From positions 1 through 64,000 of the forward strand of contig JAXDDX010000289.1 in the NCBI GenBank assembly GCA_034670405.1: a stretch of 64,000 nt of DNA, written 5' to 3'. Of this stretch, positions 58,090-64,000 are shown piece after piece. The first letter of the stretch is position 1, and each line of letters begins with the position of its first letter. The position numbers and the translations under genes were made by a program. The notes under the pieces were generated by a model. It was given only the letters and a program-made list of their open reading frames with translations, did not search any database and was not told where the DNA came from. This DNA is from Hoplostethus atlanticus. Taxonomy: Eukaryota > Chordata > Actinopteri > Trachichthyiformes > Trachichthyidae.

Positions 58090-59912
58090 TTGGAGCCATA
58101 TTCGGATATCATTTTAGACATGACAAAACAAGGTCTGTCATCCACAGAAATCTGTGCAGGTATATCACATGAGTATAGGGCTGCGAGAGGTTTTTCAGCA
58201 AGATTTTGCGCTGAACATGGCTCGAGTAGACTCTCCAACGCACATTTGGAGTTAGAGGTGGCAAAAGCTATAAACAAGGTAAGAACTTTAGATCTAGAGC
58301 TAGATCTCCCCCCTCCCTACTTTGATCAGTGTCTGTGTGTGTGTGTGTGTGAAAGAGATGGAGTGAGTGTCACGCACACGTCTCTCTGTGTACCGCATCT
58401 CTTTTTGCCATGTCTCCTCAACCTTATACAGGACTCGTCGTGGTTTTTATATGCCACCGAGTCACGACGATAACAATAATTAATTAATAAATAGTAAATA
58501 GCTGACAGATCACATTAATGGTAAGCCTAGACCTACAGTAATTCGTATTAGTAATCATTATCAATATAAACCCCCAAACACACACAAACACACACGGATT
58601 GACTAAATTAGGGATAAACACATACCAGCTAGTATTTTTTTGGTATGTGGAAATGTTTTGTTATTTCTGGGTCTTTTGCATTCTGACGTAATTTATGTTT
58701 TCTAGACGGGACCAACATATGGGAGGAAGATGATGAAGGAGTATCTCTCCATGACAGGAGTACATGCTGCAGAGAATCACATTGGGTCAGTGCTTAGGAC
58801 TCTGCATCAGCCTTACCACGAAGCAAGGCACCATGTATGTTATTCTGTCAACTTTTTATACTTTACTCCATCAAACTCACAAAAACATTTTCAAAAACTA
58901 TTTATATATGTGAAACTAGAATGTAAAGTTTATGAATACACTTCAGTGTGGTTGCTTCAGCAGTTATTTGTAGTTGTTAAACTGTTATCAGATTAAAAAA
59001 AGTTAAGAGTTGTATTGTAAGCTTTTGACCAAATAATCTAATATATACTTTACCTTCTCTTTAAGGGTGCTTGCAACCTTAACCCCATACCCCATCAAGC
59101 TGAGTACATTGGTCACAAGATTCACATGGACCAAAATGAAAAACTGGCTATGTTTGGGGTCACCCACGTTTTAGCCGTCAATGGCTTCAGCAAGAAGCCA
59201 TTTCTTTGAGACAGTGGCTGTCACGCCCCGTTTTTACTTTGGCCATTTGCTCATTTTATGTTTACCCAAAGCATGTGTGTGACAAAACAATAAACGCTGA
59301 ACACCAACATTAAAGACAAAAAGAACAACATTATGCTGAGAATAACTGATTAAGACCAATTAAGTCTGATAAGTGTGGCACAAATTTAAATTGACTTTTT
59401 CATCCACCAGGCCTGCAGTAATTATTAATAATGATAATAACTTTAATTTAAGAGTACCTTTCAGAGTACCCAAGGCACTTAACAACAAGAAGAAAACTCA
59501 TTTTCTTTCTGCCTAAATTTGGACCGTTACTCCTCCTAGCTTTTAAGCTAAACATGCCATTTAACTTTATAATATTCACCTTGGCTCAGAATACATGCTA
59601 CAGGTGTCTTTTTTAATCTGGTAACAACAACTGCAGAAGCGACCACACTAAAGTCTATTCATAAACTTCTAAAATTCTGGTTACCTCATGAAAGTTAATG
59701 TTAAATATATTATATATAATTATATATATATAATATAACAAACTGACGACAAATCTTTGTTCCTAAATCAGAACCACACATTTGAACGACTTTGGCCAGA
59801 AGTCAACAACCGCGTCAACTATCCACTGAAAACAGCCCTTCGGCACTTGGTGGATCAAGACAAGCTAGACATGGAAGACTGCTACACCAGTAACAGGAAG
59901 TGCATTGTGTGA
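58090..59912 (+). pseudogene. Integrase-core (DDE) gene of fish multicopy family, decayed
   Basis: Four exons are seen. 58090-58278 reads EPYSDIILDMTKQGLSSTEI, RAARGFSARFCAEHGSSRLS and NAHLELEVAKAINK to a GTAAGA donor. 58706-58834 reads GPTYGRKMMKEYLSMTGVHA and VLRTLHQPYHEARHH to GTATG. 59066-59209 reads NLNPIPHQAEYIGHKIHMDQ and MFGVTHVLAVNGFSKKPF, then TGA. 59772-59912 reads [20 protein letters not shown] and [11 protein letters not shown], then stop. Exons 1-3 join in phase. The family has a retroviral-type integrase fold of unknown host role. The Asp expected in LAVDG is Asn here, the middle of the core (second Asp) is missing, and short gaps occur in exon 1. The start codon is uncertain (TTG at 58090). 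Confidence 0.6.
58327..58352. repeat. (GT)n microsatellite
   Basis: A GT dinucleotide run lies in intron 1 of the integrase-like remnant. Confidence 0.85.
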
Positions 59913-59993
59913 GGTGTTCCCTCTCCATTTTGGGCAGTGCCTGGATGTCTCCTGCCACATCCAATACCTGCAGACATGGTTGCTCAATTAAAG

Positions 59994-60498
59994 CAAATCA
60001 AATCAAAATCAAATCACATTTATTTGTATAGCCCTTAATCACTGTTACAGTCTCAAAGGGCTTCATAGTGACCAACATGTGAAAACAATAAATGGTTATT
60101 ACACGACATCCCCCAGCCTTGGAACCTCACAGAGGACAAGGAAAAACTCCCACGAAACCTTTTAGGAAAAAATGGAAGAAACCTTAGGAGGGGCTACTCA
60201 GAGAGGGACGGTCGGGCGTGTAATAGATGCCGAGTTTGGGCAAGCAGCATATACACAGTGCATAAAAGTTTATTTAGGTGGGAAATCTAGATCTGATGTG
60301 GGGCATCACACCAAACAGCAGCTCAGTCAGCGTCATAGTAGGACTAGGGCACCACGCAGGCACCAACACTGCCCAGTTGCAGCCTGGGAGCACTGCCCAG
60401 TGTCCACAGCAAACGCCCACTCAGTCAGCATCGTCCTAGTAGTGGGAGACCATGCAGACGCCAACTCTGCCAAGCTGCAGCCTCAAATTATGGTTTGT
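59994..60498 (-). mobile_element. L2 LINE 3' fragment
   Basis: The sequence from AAATCAAATCACATTTATTT to the CAAGCTGCAGCC region parallels 18277-18740 in order and orientation with roughly 90 percent agreement by eye. It is the 3' end of the same L2 family, severely 5'-truncated. Flanks AATTAAAG (59986-59993) and AACTAAAG (60499-60506) may be the target duplication with one difference. Confidence 0.75.
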
Positions 60499-63030
60499 AA
60501 CTAAAGGCAGGTTTGCAAATCACTACAAAACACGTGTACATGTTTTAGCCTTTATTTACAATGATCACACCAAATGTCATGCAGTCAGTGAGGCCAAACA
60601 ATGGCACTTTTAGTTTTTCGCAATTCACAGTAATGTTAATACATAGGTTAATTCAATCAGTCATTTTAATGGATACATTATCATTATGACACTTGCTGTG
60701 AGTGTCAAAACCTAGTCTTTGATCATTTCCATTTCCTCTTGATCCCTGACAGTCCTTTGGAGACTTTTCATTGCAAGGAATAATTTGCCCAGGGAAAATG
60801 TATTTACTTAAATAAGAAGGGGGGGGGGGGATTCAATCCCCACACTGTGGTCAGAAGAAAACTGATAAATAATTTTAAATTACTTTGTTATATTAGACAA
60901 TTTGTTCCGCATATGCTACAAAAACTAAAGGCATTTGGGCTTGAACCCTGGCATTGCCATTTGATTTTTTTTGTAATGCATGCATAAACCTTAATTATTT
61001 GACAATTGTGTCCTAGAATTAATCGATGTGTCTCTCTCAAATGGCTGGTCATCCCATGTGTAAAATCATCCCTTGCACCTCCTGAGGCCTGAAACGAAAA
61101 TTTAATTGACATTCCAAACAATCTCACTGGGAGCATCCACTCAGGCAGTGTGGTTATAGAGCAGCGAAAGAGTGACCATACAACAGTGAAAAGATGCTGC
61201 TTCTTCAATAACATTACCGTACCTCAGGCATTGGAGAAATACCCAGTCATCACATTTCCAGATATAGATAGCACCTTTTGTTGAGACATGACAGACAGGG
61301 GTTTTGTTTTGTTGATTTCTGGAGAAAGCTTGAGCTAAATTCACCTACAATACCCTAGTCCTTTCTCCTACACTGAGTACATTTAATGCTGATCATGAAA
61401 TGTCATTTCAAAAAGCTGAGGGGTACGGGTGAGAAATGGCCTAACTGGCATCAAAACTATGACTTGTGAACTTTTCTTCTCAGCCTCACAATGCATTTAT
61501 AACACTTATATCACGTGTGTTTTTAATACAGTAGCTCTGTTTTGTTTTTCCTGCAAGTAGATCTTGAAAATGAAACCTGATATGAGGCTGAGCCAGACTG
61601 TGGTAAATAGGGAAAAGGGAGAGAGGGAAATGGATGGTGATGGAGAGAGAAAAGGAGCGAGAGAGTGCGTTTTCTATCAGAGTCAACCTTGCCAGGCAAT
61701 TTGGGCCCCCATTTCAGAGGCCTAATGGGAGATGGACAGTGATGGACAGCACGTGTGGGTTACTTATTAATCCAGGAGAGGCAATTGGAGAACATCCATC
61801 GACCTGCAGTAAATTAAATAAGGTCTATCCTGAAATGGTATTATTCTCCCTCAACTCGCCCTCTGCTCCTCTCTTCTCTGGCCCACTGCAAGGGATTAGA
61901 GCAAATAAAATGGGAAAATGTAGACACTGTGCAATGACAATGGATATTTACCACACATACAGTACAAGGTGTACAATGTGTATGAGAGGTTCATACATAG
62001 AGATTAATGAGACAAAATTTAATTTAATGATTAATCAATGATTAGTCATGAGGATATGCTCAGAAGGGTTGTAGAGGAATTAAATCCTTTGGTTTTTGCT
62101 CTTTTACACCTGGGTGGGAGCTTTAGTGTTCTGGACTTACCAACCAGTCAAGCATTGCCTTATGTTACTTGATAAAACTAATATAATCAGATATTCATGT
62201 CATGAACTTTGCCAGAACAATCACATTTGAATTGGTTAAACGTCAATGTGCAAAAGTCCATTGGTTATTGCAACTTTATCAAAACAATTTTAGCAGCTTG
62301 TATACTAAGCTATCATGCATTTCATGATTCAATTAGAATACATTCCCAGTGTGCTTATGATGCCTCATGAGCAACAAAGTTTAACAGAGATTTATTTTTG
62401 TCATGCATTCAAGCCCTTGAGAAACACCAACCCACATGCTCAAAGTACTAGCATCACAAAGTCAGTTCAATGCCCCAGAAAAGATTGCTCATCCGAGTCT
62501 TCTTAAGAACCAATCATGGTCTCAGATTGGAAGCTTGAACTTTTTTGATTGGTTGATTTCTTGTTGGGGTTTTTTTTTTCAACTTGAGTGCTAATCTTTC
62601 ATTTGAGCCATTTATGGATGGCTCTCTCAGAGGTCTCATCTCCTCTGTTCATCAGATGCACCAGATATGAGAATACTCCTGCGAAGAGGACTGAGAAAAT
62701 AGCCCTGTAGAAATCACCTTGTGTCCAATAATAGCCCCAGCTCTGTTGTACACCCATCACTCTACTGTCAGTTATTTAGGACAAGTTTACCCAGAAGTCC
62801 TCAGAAAACCTCAGGGTAGCATCTACCGTACTTTGGCATTGGCCCTTTCTGCCCCCTTTCCTTTACCTAAACTCACTCTCTCAGAAATAACTCACTATAC
62901 TTCTGAGACATTGTCTAAAACTTATTTGCTAACAGGGCAAATAATATCTTTGCTGTATTTGCTCTGTATTAGGAAATAATAGGGCACAGGGAAAGGGTTG
63001 GGGGAATTGGTAGCCTCCAGGTTAAAGAAG
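60499..63030. other. Intergenic stretch, nothing recognised
   Basis: No supported coding frame or clear element is visible. A G run lies near 60820-60830 and a purine-rich GAGA stretch at 61610-61665. Confidence 0.5.
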
Positions 63031-63034
63031 CAAG

Positions 63035-63290
63035 TTTGAGGGATAGTCATAAATTCAAATCCCTACACCGGCTAGGAAATCTGAAAGGAGAAATTGAATA
63101 ACACCCTCCCCTCCCCTCAACAACCACTGTGAAAGTATACTTGAGCAAGGCACTCAACCCCCTATAGCTCCAATGGAACTGTTCAGTTGGCAACAATAGC
63201 AGACTGTGGATGTACTTCACTGTTCCAAGGTGCAAATGTTACACTTATGAATGTAAAGCACTGTGGTTCTGAAAAAGAGTACATGTACAT
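63035..63290 (+). mobile_element. Diverged tRNA-derived SINE remnant
   Basis: It contains a B-box-like AAATTCAAATCCCTAC, then TTGAGCAAGGCACTCAACCC and near the end GAATGTAAAGCACTGTGG. These correspond in order to the B box, the TTGGGCAAGACACTGAACCC core and the GTAAAGCGCTTTGG segment of the SINE at 52914. It is much more diverged and therefore older. Confidence 0.6.
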
Positions 63291-64000
63291 GCTCAACAAA
63301 ACAATAATCTAGATAAATAAAGGCTTATAACGGCCCTTACAATTAACCCTAATCGGTGGCCCAAATTGACTACAGCCTTTTAAGCTAACAGGATGCTGAC
63401 AGAGTAACAAGATGAGTGTGCTTTATATTTGTGAAGTGGCGCATACTGACCCCAACCATCATAACACTGCACGCATTAGCAAAGTTGCTCTTTGAGCATC
63501 TTGTGAACCACAGTTTAGCCTTGAGGCTGACAAATTGCCTTTTTAATTTATGAATGGGGGAGAGTGACATGGCCCTGTCCATACTTGAAAAAAAAGGGTA
63601 AGCAAATACACAAGCATCTGGTCAAGTGGCTCTGAAAGACCCTCTGAAGAGTAAGGGAGCAACACAGAAAAATTCAGCAGTGTGAAGTGATATACACTGC
63701 CCTGTTGAGTGCTGAATTGAAGGGATGGGCGAATGAGGAGTATGGCTAGGATGGCAAGATTTATGGTGATGGCAGATATTGAAGGCATCAGCCCCCACTC
63801 TCATTATCACCACTAGCCAACTCCTCTGGGTGTGAGAGGCCTCCTCAATTGGTCACTCAATGGATCCATTACCAATGGAGGGGGCATTAAGAATGCAAGA
63901 CGAGAGCAGTAAAACACATGGGATGTATGTGTGTGTGATAGTGATTGTGTCTGTGTGTACAAGTTACATGCATGTGTGGATGCCTGCTTTGGCACATCTA
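63291..64000. other. Intergenic, nothing recognised
   Basis: No supported frame is visible. TG-rich sequence occurs at 63920-63965. Confidence 0.45.

Overview
This is a stretch of teleost fish nuclear DNA. The evidence is split genes with GT-AG introns and families that expand in fish: G2E3-like HECT ligase, a SAMD3-like multicopy gene, an intron-split integrase-like gene, BEL/Pao, L2, hAT, piggyBac and PIF/Harbinger elements, and a tRNA-derived SINE. I see no intact single-copy host gene. Almost all coding sequence is transposon-derived or comes from decayed multicopy genes.

Layout. 1-3250 is homopolymer-inflated sequence, probably a bad contig end. 3250-6990 is unassigned, with a weak LTR candidate. 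6990-8440 holds rearranged piggyBac remnants. 9558-13392 (minus) is a multi-exon G2E3-like HECT E3 ligase with compatible splice phases but a deleted N-lobe segment and an early stop. A perfect 98-bp-arm hairpin (9900-10115) lies in its last intron. A hAT derivative (13918-15034) lies upstream. 16822-25103 (minus) is a BEL/Pao retrotransposon that lost its reverse transcriptase and RNase H. Its integrase was split by an L2 LINE (18260-20412) with an 8-bp target duplication. 26636-31620 (minus) is a nearly full-length two-ORF LINE carrying a solo LTR (29376-30023). 32546-35060 (minus) is a decayed SAMD3-like gene hosting a second copy of that LTR (33070-33844). 35440-36022 is a Gypsy-type LTR. 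36440-39105 is a hAT with a third, truncated LTR copy in its transposase.

39108-49731 is the most unusual part: a nested inverted repeat of about 10 kb. Its outer arms and centre carry arrays of the self-complementary hexamer ACTAGT (sometimes ACATGT) at an almost strict 21-bp pitch, with unlike 15-bp spacers. The right arm holds two elements flanked by TTA duplications (44265-45617 and 46018-47514). For the first, the left arm preserves the empty site. The arms also carry inverted LINE RNase H fragments and tRNA-Lys-like segments.

49735-54190 is a trinucleotide and ~22-bp minisatellite region into which a hAT (50292-52798, 8-bp duplication) and a tRNA-derived SINE inserted. 54190-58080 looks like plain intergenic DNA with a LINE 3' tail. 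58090-59912 is a decayed four-exon integrase-like gene, followed by an L2 3' fragment. 60500-64000 is mostly featureless apart from a fossil SINE.

The genes do not form a pathway. The window records successive insertions: L2 into BEL, solo LTR into LINE, LTR into hAT, hAT into satellite, and TTA-type elements into one arm of a palindrome. All family assignments come from reading the translations by eye; no database search was run.
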